Positions 29,350-38,015 of a stretch of DNA of 64,000 nt are shown in pieces (the first letter of the stretch is position 1; each line of letters opens with the position of its first letter). The stretch is from positions 19,456-83,455 of the forward strand of contig JAJPHQ010000035.1 in assembly GCA_021325195.1 (NCBI GenBank), in the 5' to 3' direction. This DNA is from Gammaproteobacteria bacterium. Lineage in GTDB: Bacteria; Pseudomonadota; Gammaproteobacteria; Xanthomonadales; Rhodanobacteraceae. The notes beneath the pieces are model-generated. The model did not search any database, was not told the origin of the DNA, and saw only the letters and a program-made list of their open reading frames with translations. The position numbers and the translations under genes were made by a program.

Positions 29350-29844
29350 ATGCCGACTGCCAGGTACATCAAGCCGTACGTCGAGCACGGTCGAAAGTCC
29401 GGAAGAGTGAGGAAGATCACCGTCTCGATTCCGCTGCATGTACTCCGGCTGCTTTCCGACGAACGCACACGTCGTCAGGTGTCGAACTTGCGGCACGCCA
29501 CGAACAGCGATCTTCTGTGCGAGGCGTTCCTGCATGCGTTTACTGGGCAACCACTGCCAACTGATGAGGAGCTGAGACGAACCATGGCCATGAAGAAAGC
29601 CGCAAAGAAATCCGCCAAAAAGGCGGCCCGTAAATCCACCAAGAAGGCCAAGGCCCGCAAGTCGGCCAAGGCCAAGACCGCTACGGCGCGCAAGACCGCC
29701 AAGCGCAGGACGGCCCGCAAGGCGTCGACCAGAAAGCCGGCGCGCAAGCGTGCCACGAAGAAGCGTGCGCGTCGTCGCACTGCCAAGAAGGCCGTGATGG
29801 CCAAGACCTCGCGTGCCAGCAAGAGCAAGCGCGCGAAGAAGTAA
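29350..29844 (+). CDS. MetJ-type ribbon-helix-helix repressor fused in frame to a histone H1-like basic tail
   Basis: 164 residues. Residues 1 to about 78 closely match the DNA-binding and SAM-binding part of the methionine repressor Met[11 protein letters not shown], the DNA-contacting strand [26 protein letters not shown] and [16 protein letters not shown]. MetJ normally ends with an acidic/aromatic helix of about 25 residues. Here the last part of MetJ is missing, and from residue 79 the chain continues as about 85 residues of K/A/R/T repeats (such as [18 protein letters not shown]) like bacterial H1-type proteins. The frame is uninterrupted. Codon 79 is itself ATG (29584), with AGGAG 12 bases upstream, so the tail might also be made as a separate protein. 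The gene has its own promoter and terminator. Either a fused regulator with added non-specific DNA affinity, or a truncated metJ abutting an H1-like gene. Confidence 0.85.
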   Translation: MPTARYIKPYVEHGRKSGRVRKITVSIPLHVLRLLSDERTRRQVSNLRHATNSDLLCEAFLHAFTGQPLPTDEELRRTMAMKKAAKKSAKKAARKSTKKAKARKSAKAKTATARKTAKRRTARKASTRKPARKRATKKRARRRTAKKAVMAKTSRASKSKRAKK

Positions 29845-29945
29845 GTTGCACGGGTTGCAATGCTGAACCGGAAACCATAACGACAAGCCTGCTCTCCCTG
29901 CGACGCCCAGCGCGGGGAGATCGCGGGCAAGCGTTTCAGGCATTG

Positions 29946-29974
29946 GCCCCGGCTCCGCCGGGGCTTTGCCTTTT
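29946..29974 (+). terminator. Rho-independent terminator after the metJ-like gene
   Basis: Stem GCCCCGG/CCGGGGC with loop CTCCG is followed by TTTGCCTTTT. It lies about 100 bp after the stop codon and separates this gene from the TonB-domain lipoprotein. Confidence 0.8.
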
Positions 29975-30125
29975 CAGGGTCCGGAGGAAAGACCTTGCGC
30001 CAGGGATGTGAACCGCGTCACGCTTGTCGCGGCGACGCATTCCGGTGTGGCGCCGGACGGATGGAACGCTTCATGCATGGCGGAGGGGGTTACATGGCTC
30101 CGCACATCTTTGGGGTGAGCACATC

Positions 30126-31175
30126 ATGATGACCTCCGTATCGATCCGTGCTGCTCGGATACGTTCCCTCCTGCGCGTTCCGCTGTGCGGGGCGCTGATC
30201 GCCGCGGCTGCAGCGATCGTGCTTGCCGGCTGCGGCCAGAACCAGAACGCGCCGCCGAAACAGGCGCCTGCCTCCGCACCCGCCGCGAAACCGCCGGTTG
30301 CCTCGGCACCGGCGGCCAGCGCACCGCCCGCCTCGGCAGCGCCGGCGCCGGCCTCGACCGCCGCGCAGGCCCAGGCAGCGCAGGCCAGACTGCAGTCTAT
30401 GAGCGTGGACCAGTTGCTGGCCGCGGCCCGCGACGCGGTGAACCAGCAGCGGCTGGTCGCGCCCGCCTCGGACAACGCCTTCGAATACTACGAGGCTGCC
30501 CTGCAGAAGGATCCCAACAACCAGGTGGCCAGGGACGCGCTGCGCGAAACCTTCCCGTTCGGCGCCACCCAGGTCGAACGCACCATCTCGCAGAACAATT
30601 TCGACGAGGCCGACCGCGAGATCGGCCTGCTGGCCAAGGCCGATCCCACCAATTACACGTTGACCATCCTGCGCTCCAAGCTGGACGCGCAGCGCAAGCT
30701 GCAGCAGCGTCAGCAACAGCAGCAGGCGCAGAAGGAGGCCGAGCTTGCCGCCAAACAGGCTGCCGCCGCCAAGGCGGCGGCAGAGCAGGCTGCGGCGGCC
30801 AGGGCCGAAGCCGAACGTGCCGCTGCCGCGAAGGCCGCGCCGCCTCCCCCGCCGGTCGTGCGGACGCCCAAGCCCGCGCCGCCTCCGCCGTCCGCCGGTG
30901 AAACACGCGTGGCCGAGGTGATCCAGGCCGCCGCACCCAGTTATCCGATCGAGGCAGCGCGCAACCAGACCTCGGGCTACGCCGTGGTCGAGTTCACCGT
31001 CGAGCCGGATGGCTCGGTGAGCGATGCACACATCGTGGACTCCTCGCCGCGCCGGGTGTTCGACAACGCCGCGATCCAGGCGGTCAAGCGCTCGAGGTTC
31101 AAGCCGGCGCTGAAGGACGGCAAGCCCGTCTCCAGCGTCCTGCGCCGCCGGATCGATTTCAGGTTCGGGGGGTGA
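30126..31175 (+). CDS. Lipoprotein with C-terminal TonB domain
   Basis: 349 residues from ATG 30126 (a second ATG follows immediately). The hydrophobic N-terminus ends in the lipobox LAGC, with Cys36 as the predicted lipid attachment site. An Ala/Pro/Gln linker (to ~90), a small helical repeat-like domain (about 90-185, DNAFEYYEAALQKDPNNQ resembles a TPR), a Gln/Ala/Lys coiled coil (about 190-250) and a proline-rich PPPPPVVRTPKPAPPPP stretch follow. The last ~80 residues form a TonB_C domain (YPIEAARNQTSGYAVVEF, FDNAAIQAVKRSRFKPAL). True TonB is anchored by a transmembrane helix and uses ExbBD; a lipoprotein anchor is unusual and could place this domain at the outer membrane. An exbBD pair is absent from the window. 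Confidence 0.8.
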   Translation: MMTSVSIRAARIRSLLRVPLCGALIAAAAAIVLAGCGQNQNAPPKQAPASAPAAKPPVASAPAASAPPASAAPAPASTAAQAQAAQARLQSMSVDQLLAAARDAVNQQRLVAPASDNAFEYYEAALQKDPNNQVARDALRETFPFGATQVERTISQNNFDEADREIGLLAKADPTNYTLTILRSKLDAQRKLQQRQQQQQAQKEAELAAKQAAAAKAAAEQAAAARAEAERAAAAKAAPPPPPVVRTPKPAPPPPSAGETRVAEVIQAAAPSYPIEAARNQTSGYAVVEFTVEPDGSVSDAHIVDSSPRRVFDNAAIQAVKRSRFKPALKDGKPVSSVLRRRIDFRFGG

Positions 31176-31178
31176 GTC

Positions 31179-31612
31179 GCAGCGTTTACGCGATGCGTTG
31201 AATCGCATCGCGTGCTGCGACGAACGCCCGAAGCAGGATGCTGAGGGCCGGAGTTGCTTGGCGAGATCAGGATGATCGAGCCTGGCAACAGGGTCCATTT
31301 TTCGAAGGATGGGATGGCCGCCCGGGCGCCAAGCTCCAGGGATGGCTGCTTGCTTGAACTTTTTCAGCAGCGTTTACGCGATGCGTTGACTGCGCGCGCC
31401 GGGAACGCGCGCGAACGGCGGAGCCGGCCTGCAAGGCGAGCGCCAAGGAAGGCGCGAGTCATCGCATCGCGTGCTGCGACGAACGCCCGAAGCAGGATGC
31501 GGAGGGCCGGAGTTGCTTGGCGAGATCAGGATGATCGAGCCTGGCAACCGGGTCCATTTTTCGAAGAATGGGATGGCCGCCCGGGCGCCAAGTACCGGTG
31601 ATGGTTGCTTGC
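31179..31612 (+). repeat. Direct repeat of about 174 bp, second copy with a loop insertion
   Basis: Copy 1 spans 31179-31352 and copy 2 spans 31367-31612. Both start GCAGCGTTTACGCGATGCG and end near GATGGYTGCTTG, and they are almost identical over the shared part. Both begin with a hairpin GCGATGCG/CGCATCGC. In copy 1 the loop is 6 bases; in copy 2 it is replaced by about 75 bp containing another palindrome (CGCGCG...CGCGCG). No gene is evident. The remaining 31613-31817 also lacks a convincing gene. Confidence 0.8.
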
Positions 31613-31817
31613 GCCTGGATGCTTCACCGCGCCGGCTGCCTGCAGGGTAGCTACAGTCCTTAGGCCAACCACGCCGTGGTCGCACGGCGAATCACGACCG
31701 GGCCGGCGTCACGCGCCACGAAAGGCTTGCGGCAAGCATCGACACGGCGCTGCACGGTTCGCGGCATGCGAAACAGCACGCGCCGCACCGGCTCGGGCGC
31801 CGGAAGCAAGCCAGACC

Positions 31818-33107
31818 TCAACGCGAGCGCCGGTGATGCCGCGTGCGCGCCTTCCGCACGGGGTGCGCGGGTGCATCCAGTTGCGCCCAGTCCTCGTGGG
31901 GCAGACCCAGCAGCTTGTCGAACAGCATCGGCATCAGGCCGCCCGGCGCGACGCACTCGCAGTTCCACATCACCACGGCGCCGGCGTGGTATTCCGGGAA
32001 GAAGCCGATCATCGCCCGATAACCCTGCACCGCGCCGGCATGGAAGATCAGGGTATGGCCGGCGTAGTCGTATACGCGCCAGCCCAGCGCGTACTGCGCC
32101 TTCAGCACGCGGGCCCGCCGCCAGTTCGAGAACATCCGTTCGCTGGGCGTGTCCACCACCGGCGAGTGCAGGACCTCCAGCAGCGAGGGCGGCAGCACCA
32201 TCGGACGGCCGCCCATCTGCGCGATCAGCCAGGTCTCCATGTCGCGCAGGCTGGCGTTGACGCCGGCCGCGGGAGGCACATAGAAGTTGTCGTTGGGTTC
32301 GAACGGGATCCAGCGGCTGCCCCGGTGGTAGTGGGGCCGCGCCCAGCTGCGGCTGGATTCCAGCGCATCGCGGCCATAGGTCGCGGTGGTCATGTCCAGC
32401 GGCAGGAACAGGTACTTGTCCACCAGGTGCTCGAAGAAGTCGCCGGTCTTGGCGTGGATCACGTCGCCGATCAGCGAGAACGCGACGTTCTGGTAGCCGT
32501 AGCAGTTGCCGGGATCGCAGGTGAGCCTGACCGTGTCCAGGCGGCGCACCAGTTCCTGGTAGGGCACGCCGTCCGAAAGCATGTTGTCGTAGGCGTTGGG
32601 CGGCAGGCCGACGCTCTGGCTCAGGATGTCACGCACGGTGGCCTGCTGCGAGGCATGCGCATCCTGCAGCTTGAAGAACGGCAGCACGTCGATCAGGCGG
32701 GTGTCCCAGGTCAGGTAGCCCTGTCGCACCAGCAGGCCGGTCAGCGCCGTCGCGAACGCCTTGGACAGCGAGGCCAGCCGGAACACGGTGTACGGCTGGA
32801 CCTTCTCGCCGGTGGCAGCGTCGGCGTAACCGATGGTGCGTTCGTAACGCACCCTGTCGTTCACCACCACCGCGGTGGCGAGGCCGGCGACCTTGTCGGA
32901 GGCCGCGAGCTTGTCCAGCCAGTGGTCGTAATCGGTGATGGCGGCATCCACGCGCCCGGCCGGCAACGCGGCGCGGTCGATGCCGGTGTGCACCACCCTG
33001 GGTTCGGGGGGAGGCGGATTGCCGTGCGTCTGCGCGCGCGGTGCGGCAGCTGCAAAACAGGAAATCAGCGCACAGGCGAATGCTGTGCAAACGGCCAATC
33101 GGTGCAT
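31818..33107 (-). CDS. Beta-lactamase family serine hydrolase (S12/class C-like), exported
   Basis: 429 residues with a signal peptide (CALISCFAAAAPRAQ). The active-site signatures of the penicillin-binding-protein-like S12 fold are present: SxxK as LASLSKAF (about residue 120), YxN as GYQNVAFSLIGD (about 227), and a HxG box as FHAGAVQGYRAM (about 375) in place of KTG. These features fit an esterase, D-aminopeptidase or carboxypeptidase acting in the periplasm; a true beta-lactamase role is not implied. The ATG at 33107 is used; the frame stays open far upstream only as antisense of the LemA/M48 genes. It is divergent from lemA with 57 bp between them. Confidence 0.9.
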   Translation of the reverse strand: MHRLAVCTAFACALISCFAAAAPRAQTHGNPPPPEPRVVHTGIDRAALPAGRVDAAITDYDHWLDKLAASDKVAGLATAVVVNDRVRYERTIGYADAATGEKVQPYTVFRLASLSKAFATALTGLLVRQGYLTWDTRLIDVLPFFKLQDAHASQQATVRDILSQSVGLPPNAYDNMLSDGVPYQELVRRLDTVRLTCDPGNCYGYQNVAFSLIGDVIHAKTGDFFEHLVDKYLFLPLDMTTATYGRDALESSRSWARPHYHRGSRWIPFEPNDNFYVPPAAGVNASLRDMETWLIAQMGGRPMVLPPSLLEVLHSPVVDTPSERMFSNWRRARVLKAQYALGWRVYDYAGHTLIFHAGAVQGYRAMIGFFPEYHAGAVVMWNCECVAPGGLMPMLFDKLLGLPHEDWAQLDAPAHPVRKARTRHHRRSR

Positions 33108-33164
33108 GCTATGCTCAAATGAGCGGGCGCGCGCGGTCCCGCGGTCTGCGTCTGGGAGAGGGCT

Positions 33165-33752
33165 ATGGGCGTGATCATACTTCTGATCGTCATCGCGATC
33201 ATTGTGATTTACCTGGTCGCGATCTACAACGGACTGGTCACCTCGCGCAATGCGTACAAGAACGCCTTCGCGCAGATCGATGTCCAGCTCACCCGCCGTC
33301 ACGACCTGATCCCGAACCTGGTCGAGACCGCGAAGGGTTATCTCGCCCACGAGCGCGAAACCCTGGAAGCCGTCACGCAGGCGCGCGCCGCCGCGGTCAA
33401 CGGCCTTGCCGCCGCCAAGGCGCGGCCCGGCGATCCCGAGGCGATGAAACAGCTGGCCGGCAGCGAGAATGCCCTGACCCAGGCACTGGGCCGGCTGTTC
33501 GCGGTCAGCGAGGCCTATCCCGACCTCAAGGCCAGCCAGAACATGATGCAGTTGTCCGAGGAGCTGACCTCGACCGAAAACCGCGTCGCCTTCGCGCGGC
33601 AGGCCTACAACGACGCGGTGATGAACTACAACAACAAGTGCCAGGTGTTCCCGTCCTCGCTGATCGCCGGGCCGTTCGGCTTCACCGCCGCGGAGCCGCT
33701 GGCGATCGACGATCCCGCCAAGCGCGAGGCGCCGAAGGTTTCCTTCACCTGA
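33165..33752 (+). CDS. lemA: LemA family protein
   Basis: 195 residues: one N-terminal hydrophobic helix (IILLIVIAIIVIYLVAIYN) and then a mostly helical cytosolic or periplasmic domain with the family signatures RNAYKNAFAQIDVQLTRRHD, LIPNLVETAKGYLAHE and NYNNKCQVFPSSLIAG. LemA proteins are membrane-anchored; their biochemical role is not established, but they are very often encoded with M48 or rhomboid-type proteases, as here, where an M48 gene starts 18 bp downstream. GGAGAG lies about 7 bases before the ATG. Confidence 0.95.
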   Translation: MGVIILLIVIAIIVIYLVAIYNGLVTSRNAYKNAFAQIDVQLTRRHDLIPNLVETAKGYLAHERETLEAVTQARAAAVNGLAAAKARPGDPEAMKQLAGSENALTQALGRLFAVSEAYPDLKASQNMMQLSEELTSTENRVAFARQAYNDAVMNYNNKCQVFPSSLIAGPFGFTAAEPLAIDDPAKREAPKVSFT

Positions 33753-33770
33753 TCCCGCTGGTACGCGCCG

Positions 33771-35759
33771 ATGGATTTCTTCGCCCAGCAGGCGCGGGTC
33801 CGGCGTTCGAGCCGCACCCTGGTGCTGCTGTTCGCGCTGGCGGTGCTGGCGATCGTGGTCGCGGTCGATCTGGTCTGCGCGTTCGTGCTGGGCGTGGGCC
33901 TGCGCGCGGCACCGTTGCTGGCGATCGCGCTCGCGGTGGTCATCGTGATCGCGCTGTGTTCGGCCTACCGCATCGCCAGCCTCGCCGGGGGCGGCGCCGC
34001 GGTGGCGCGCAGCATGAACGCGAGCGAGGTGCCGGCCGATACCGCCAACCCGCAATGGAAGCGCCTGCGCAACGTGATCGAGGAAGTCGCGATCGCGTCG
34101 GGCGTGCCGGTGCCGGAAATCTACGTGATGCAGGACGAGCCCGGCATCAACGCGTTCGCGGCCGGCTACACGCCCACCGACGCCGCGGTGTGCGTGACCC
34201 AAGGCTGCCTGGACAAGCTCAACCGCGACGAATTGCAGGGCGTGATCGCCCACGAGTTCAGCCACGTGCTGAATGGCGACATGCGGCTGAACATCCGGCT
34301 GATCGGGCTGTTGTTCGGGATCATGGCGATCGGCGTGATCGGGCGGTTCCTGCTCTACAGCGGCAGCGGCCGCAGCAGCCGGCGCGACGGCGGCAACGTC
34401 GCGCTGGCCGGCCTCGCGCTGTTCATCGTCGGATCGATCGGCCTGTTTTTCGGCAAGCTGATCCAGGCCGCGGTGGCGCGCTCGCGCGAATCGCTGGCCG
34501 ACGCGTCGGCGGTGCAGTTCACCCGCCAGACCTCAGGCATCGCCGGCGCGCTCAAGAAGATCGCCGCGTTCGCCGAAGGCTCGGCGTTGCAGGCATCCGG
34601 ACGTGACGAGGTGCGGCACATGCTGTTCGGCGACGCCGAGCGCGGCTCGCTGTTCGCGACCCATCCGCCGATCCTGGAGCGCATCAGGGCGCTGGAACCC
34701 GGGTTCGACCCCAGCGAGCTGGACGCGATCGTGAAGCAGTGGCTTGCCTCGGGCGGCAGGCCCGAGTCGATCGAGCTGCACGCCGAACCGCACGACTGGG
34801 AAAAGGCCGTGCACGATTTCGCGGTGGCCGACGGCGATGTCGGCGAGCCGCTGCCGGGCTTTCCGCCGTCGTCGCAGGCCGCGCAGGCAGCGCCGGCAGC
34901 GTCCGGCGCCGTTCCTCCTCGGGCAGCAGCGCTGGCAATCACCGCCGCCGGGGTCGCGGCGCAGGTGGCCTCGCCCGGCACCGACGACTACCGTGCCGCC
35001 GCGCAACTGCGCGCGCGCGTTCCCGATGCGCTGGCCGCGGCCGCGCGCGATCCACGTGGCGCGCTGGCGGTGATTTTCGCGCTGGCGGTTTCCGAACATC
35101 CGGATCTGCAGACGCAGCAGCTGGAAACGGTCGCGCAGGCGTTCGATGCTTCGATGGCCGATGCCGTGCGCAACCTGCTCGCGGACGTGGCGGCGCTGCA
35201 TCCGATGCTGCGGCTGCCGCTGGCGCAACTGGCGTTTCCGGCATTGAAGCGCCGTCCACGCCCCGAACTCGACCGTTTCACGGCTGCGCTGGACAAGCTG
35301 ATCCACGCCGACGGACGCGTCGATCTGGACGAATACTGCCTGGCCAAGCTGGTGCAGGTGCAGGTGATCGCGGCGCTGGATCCGTCCGCGCATTTCAAGC
35401 CGGGCAATCTGCGCCTGACCGAGGCACAGGCTTCCCTGCGCGACCTGTGCGCGCTGATGGCGCATTTCGGCAACGACGACGCCGACACCGCGCGCCGCGC
35501 GTTCCAGGCGGCGATGCAGGAGGCGCTGCCGGGCGCGGGCGTGATGTACGCGATCCCCGAAGACTGGCAGGGCGCATTGGACGCGGCGCTGGCGGAACTT
35601 GCGCGGCTCTCGCCCGAGGGCAAGCAGCTCACCGTGCGCGCGCTGACCCGCGCGATCGCCGCCGACGGGGTCGTGAACGTGGCCGAATCGGAGTTGCTGC
35701 GCGTGGTGTGTGCGGTGCTGGGTTGTCCCCTGCCGCCCATCCTTGGCGATCATCCATGA
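33771..35759 (+). CDS. M48 family membrane metalloprotease with C-terminal TerB-like region
   Basis: 662 residues. Two N-terminal membrane segments (about residues 20-75) precede an HtpX-like protease domain: HEFSH at 161-165 gives two zinc histidines and the catalytic glutamate, and Glu240 in SRESLADA is the third ligand. Two more membrane helices lie between them (LLFGIMAIGVIGRFLLY, LAGLALFIVGSIGLFF). After an Ala/Pro linker (about 360-400) comes a helical C-terminal domain with two DG-V motifs (HADGRVDLDEY near 511 and AADGVVNVAESELLRVV near 635), resembling TerB-type domains. HtpX relatives degrade damaged membrane proteins; the partner is the LemA protein upstream. The stop codon lies inside the first, partial copy of the 107 bp repeat array that follows, so the last residues may be repeat-derived. 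Confidence 0.9.
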   Translation: MDFFAQQARVRRSSRTLVLLFALAVLAIVVAVDLVCAFVLGVGLRAAPLLAIALAVVIVIALCSAYRIASLAGGGAAVARSMNASEVPADTANPQWKRLRNVIEEVAIASGVPVPEIYVMQDEPGINAFAAGYTPTDAAVCVTQGCLDKLNRDELQGVIAHEFSHVLNGDMRLNIRLIGLLFGIMAIGVIGRFLLYSGSGRSSRRDGGNVALAGLALFIVGSIGLFFGKLIQAAVARSRESLADASAVQFTRQTSGIAGALKKIAAFAEGSALQASGRDEVRHMLFGDAERGSLFATHPPILERIRALEPGFDPSELDAIVKQWLASGGRPESIELHAEPHDWEKAVHDFAVADGDVGEPLPGFPPSSQAAQAAPAASGAVPPRAAALAITAAGVAAQVASPGTDDYRAAAQLRARVPDALAAAARDPRGALAVIFALAVSEHPDLQTQQLETVAQAFDASMADAVRNLLADVAALHPMLRLPLAQLAFPALKRRPRPELDRFTAALDKLIHADGRVDLDEYCLAKLVQVQVIAALDPSAHFKPGNLRLTEAQASLRDLCALMAHFGNDDADTARRAFQAAMQEALPGAGVMYAIPEDWQGALDAALAELARLSPEGKQLTVRALTRAIAADGVVNVAESELLRVVCAVLGCPLPPILGDHP

Positions 35760-36097
35760 TCGCTGGCTTGTCACTGCGATCGTCCATGAACGCTGCCCGC
35801 AGCCAGGATTTCGTGACGCCGTGCGATTTGCCTTGCTCTTGCCGAGCGAAGTGGACATCCCTGTCCGCATTTGTCGAAAGATGCGATCGTCCATGATCGC
35901 TGCCAGCAGCCACGATTTCGTGACCTTGTGCGTTTTACGTTGCTCTTGCCAAGCGAAGCGGACATCCCTGTCCGCATTTGTCGAAAAGATGCGATCGTCC
36001 ATGATCGCTGCCAGCAGCCAGGATTTCGTGACGCCGTACGATTTGCCTTGCTCTTGCCGAGCGAAGCGGACATCCCTGTCCGCATTTTTCGAAGAGC
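35747..36097 (+). repeat. Tandem array, three 107-108 bp units plus a partial unit
   Basis: Full units start with TGCGATCGTCC at 35775, 35882 and 35990. Each carries two palindromes: GCGATC/GATCGC around GTCCAT, and GCGGACA/TGTCCGC around TCCC. A partial unit (GCGATCATCCATGATCGC, 35747-35764) overlaps the M48 stop codon. The units differ by scattered substitutions. They fill the gap between the M48 protease and the transporter gene; no gene or spacer-like structure is present. Confidence 0.85.
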
Positions 36098-36127
36098 TCT
36101 CACCCATTCTTCATCGAGCGTGACGGG

Positions 36128-37444
36128 ATGACGCCGCGGATTGCCGTGCGCTACGGCGAGGGACGCACGCTGTTGCCCGCCGCGCTGGCGTTTTTCTGCC
36201 TGCTGGCGGCGTATTACGTGATCCGGCCGGTGCGTGATCAACTGGCCGGTGCCACGGGTTCGGTGGCGTTGCCGCTGTTCTATGGCGGCACCTTCATCGC
36301 CACGCTGGCGATCACGCCGGTGTTCGGCTGGCTCACCGCGCGGCTGCCGAGGCGCGCGTTGCTGGGCTGGAGCTACGGGTTCTTCATCGTGTGCCTGATC
36401 GCGTTCGTGCCGCTGTTCGCGCAGCAGACGCGGATCGGCGCGCGCACGCTGGGGATCGGGTTCTACGTCTGGGTCAGCGTCTTCAACCTGTTCGTGGTGT
36501 CGCTGTTCTGGAGCCTGATGGCGGACCTGTTCGACAACCTGCAGGCAAGGCGGCTGTTCCCGCTGATCGCGCTGGGCGGGGCGCTGGGCGCGCTGGCCGG
36601 GCCGGCGCTCACGTCGTTGCTGGCGGTGCGGATCGGCGTGCCGCCGTTGCTGGGGGTGTCGGCGCTGCTGCTGCTGGTCGCGCTGGGCCTGATGCTGCAC
36701 CTGTCGGCATCGCGATCGAGGGAGCGGCCCGGCGACGAGGCGGCGGTCGGCGGCTCGCTGCTGGCCGGCCTGCGCGCTGCGTTCGCCGAGCCGTTCGTGC
36801 GCCGGATGGCGCTGCTGATGCTGTTCTCGGACGGCGTGGGCACGCTGGCCTACGCGCTGGTGGCCGATTACGCCAGGGCGCACTACAGCGATGCCGCGCT
36901 GCGCACCGCGTTCTACGGCCACATGGATTTCGTGATCAACCTGCTGCAGATGCTGCTGCAGGTCGGCGTGACGCGCTGGCTGCTGGTGCGGTTCGGGATC
37001 GTTTCCGGCCTGGTGTTGCCGGCCGCGGTGAACGTCCTGATGCTGCTGGCGGTGGCGCTGTTCGGCGCCGCCCATTTCGGCGTGGGCGGCTTCACCGTCG
37101 CGCTGATCCCGCTGATGCTGATCGTCACGCGCAGCTTCGCCTACGGCGTGATCAAGCCGGCGTCCGACGCGCTGTACACCCGCACCGCGCGCGAGATCCG
37201 CTACAAGGGCAAGAACTTCGTCGAGACCGCGGTGTGGCGGTTCGGCGATCTCGCCGTCACCAGCGCGCTGAACGGTTTGCGCGAACTGGGCGCCACGCTC
37301 GGCGTGATCGGATTCGCGTCAGCCGCTGCGGCCGCGCTGGCGGGCTGGTTCGGCTGGCGCGCGGTGGTCGCGAGCCGCGAAACGGCCCGGCGATCGACCG
37401 GCCCGTCCGCGGATGAACGCGGATCCACGGCGCGGCCCGGATGA
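36128..37444 (+). CDS. MFS-like transporter related to nucleotide (ATP/ADP) translocases
   Basis: 438 residues with about eleven or twelve hydrophobic segments. The start AYYVIRPVRDQLAG and the C-terminal KNFVETAVWRFGDLAV are patterns I associate with the Npt/ADP-ATP-translocase branch of the major facilitator superfamily, found in many free-living proteobacteria where the substrate is not nucleotides with any certainty. A soluble, basic tail of about 35 residues ends the protein. It starts 31 bp after the repeat array, with no strong ribosome site visible; the ATG at 36128 is the first. The substrate is unknown. Confidence 0.7.
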   Translation: MTPRIAVRYGEGRTLLPAALAFFCLLAAYYVIRPVRDQLAGATGSVALPLFYGGTFIATLAITPVFGWLTARLPRRALLGWSYGFFIVCLIAFVPLFAQQTRIGARTLGIGFYVWVSVFNLFVVSLFWSLMADLFDNLQARRLFPLIALGGALGALAGPALTSLLAVRIGVPPLLGVSALLLLVALGLMLHLSASRSRERPGDEAAVGGSLLAGLRAAFAEPFVRRMALLMLFSDGVGTLAYALVADYARAHYSDAALRTAFYGHMDFVINLLQMLLQVGVTRWLLVRFGIVSGLVLPAAVNVLMLLAVALFGAAHFGVGGFTVALIPLMLIVTRSFAYGVIKPASDALYTRTAREIRYKGKNFVETAVWRFGDLAVTSALNGLRELGATLGVIGFASAAAAALAGWFGWRAVVASRETARRSTGPSADERGSTARPG

Positions 37445-37529
37445 AACGCAGCGGCATCCGGGAGGATCCGCCGGGATTCCGGTGCGGCGCGCCCGCATCC
37501 GGGTCCCGTTGCTTCGCTGCTGCAGCGGT

Positions 37530-37958
37530 TCAACCGGCGATGTAGCGCTGCAGGTGATCGATCTCCTGCGCCTGATCGTCGATCACCGCCTTGACCAGAT
37601 CGCCGATCGAGACCACGCCGACCACCCGCCCGTTCTCGACCACCGGCAGGTGCCGCACCCGCGCGTCGGTGCACAGGCGCATGCACTCATCGACGGTCGA
37701 GGACAGTTGCACGCTCATCGGCGCGGGCGTCATGATTTCCGAAACCGGCGTCTCGCGCGACGAGCGGCCCTTCAGGATCACCTTGCGGGCGTAATCGCGC
37801 TCGGTGACGATGCCCGCCAGGGTGTCGCCGCGCATCACCAGCAGCGCGCCGATGCCGTGCTCGGCCATGCGGCGGATCGCCTCCAGCACCGGCGCCTCCG
37901 GCGCGATCGTGAACACCTGGTTGCCTTTGGCCTCCAGCAGATGTCGGACTTGCCTCAT
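37530..37958 (-). CDS. CBS-domain pair protein
   Basis: 142 residues made of two CBS motifs: VLEAIRRMAEHGIGALLVM...GIVTERDYARKV (about 24-60) and STVDECMRLCTDARVRHLPVVENGRVVGVVSIGDLVKAVI (about 87-126). CBS pairs bind adenosine nucleotides and act as energy or ligand sensors. There is no attached catalytic domain, so it is a stand-alone regulator whose partner is not evident. GAGGGGAAACAACC precedes the ATG and a TAGAAT box lies upstream. It is convergent with the transporter gene. Confidence 0.93.
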   Translation of the reverse strand: MRQVRHLLEAKGNQVFTIAPEAPVLEAIRRMAEHGIGALLVMRGDTLAGIVTERDYARKVILKGRSSRETPVSEIMTPAPMSVQLSSTVDECMRLCTDARVRHLPVVENGRVVGVVSIGDLVKAVIDDQAQEIDHLQRYIAG

Positions 37959-37993
37959 GGTTGTTTCCCCTCGCGAGTGGGGCAGGTTTCGAG

Positions 37994-37999
37994 ATTCTA
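37994..37999 (-). promoter_or_regulatory. Possible -10 element of the CBS protein gene
   Basis: On the minus strand this is TAGAAT, about 36 bases upstream of the start codon. The -35 region is not recognisable. Confidence 0.35.
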
Positions 38000-38015
38000 A
38001 TCCTCCACGCCGCGG

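Noticed and set aside
35747..36097. Repeat array as a CRISPR
   Set aside because: Units are 107-108 bp, contiguous, without variable spacers, and no cas gene is present.
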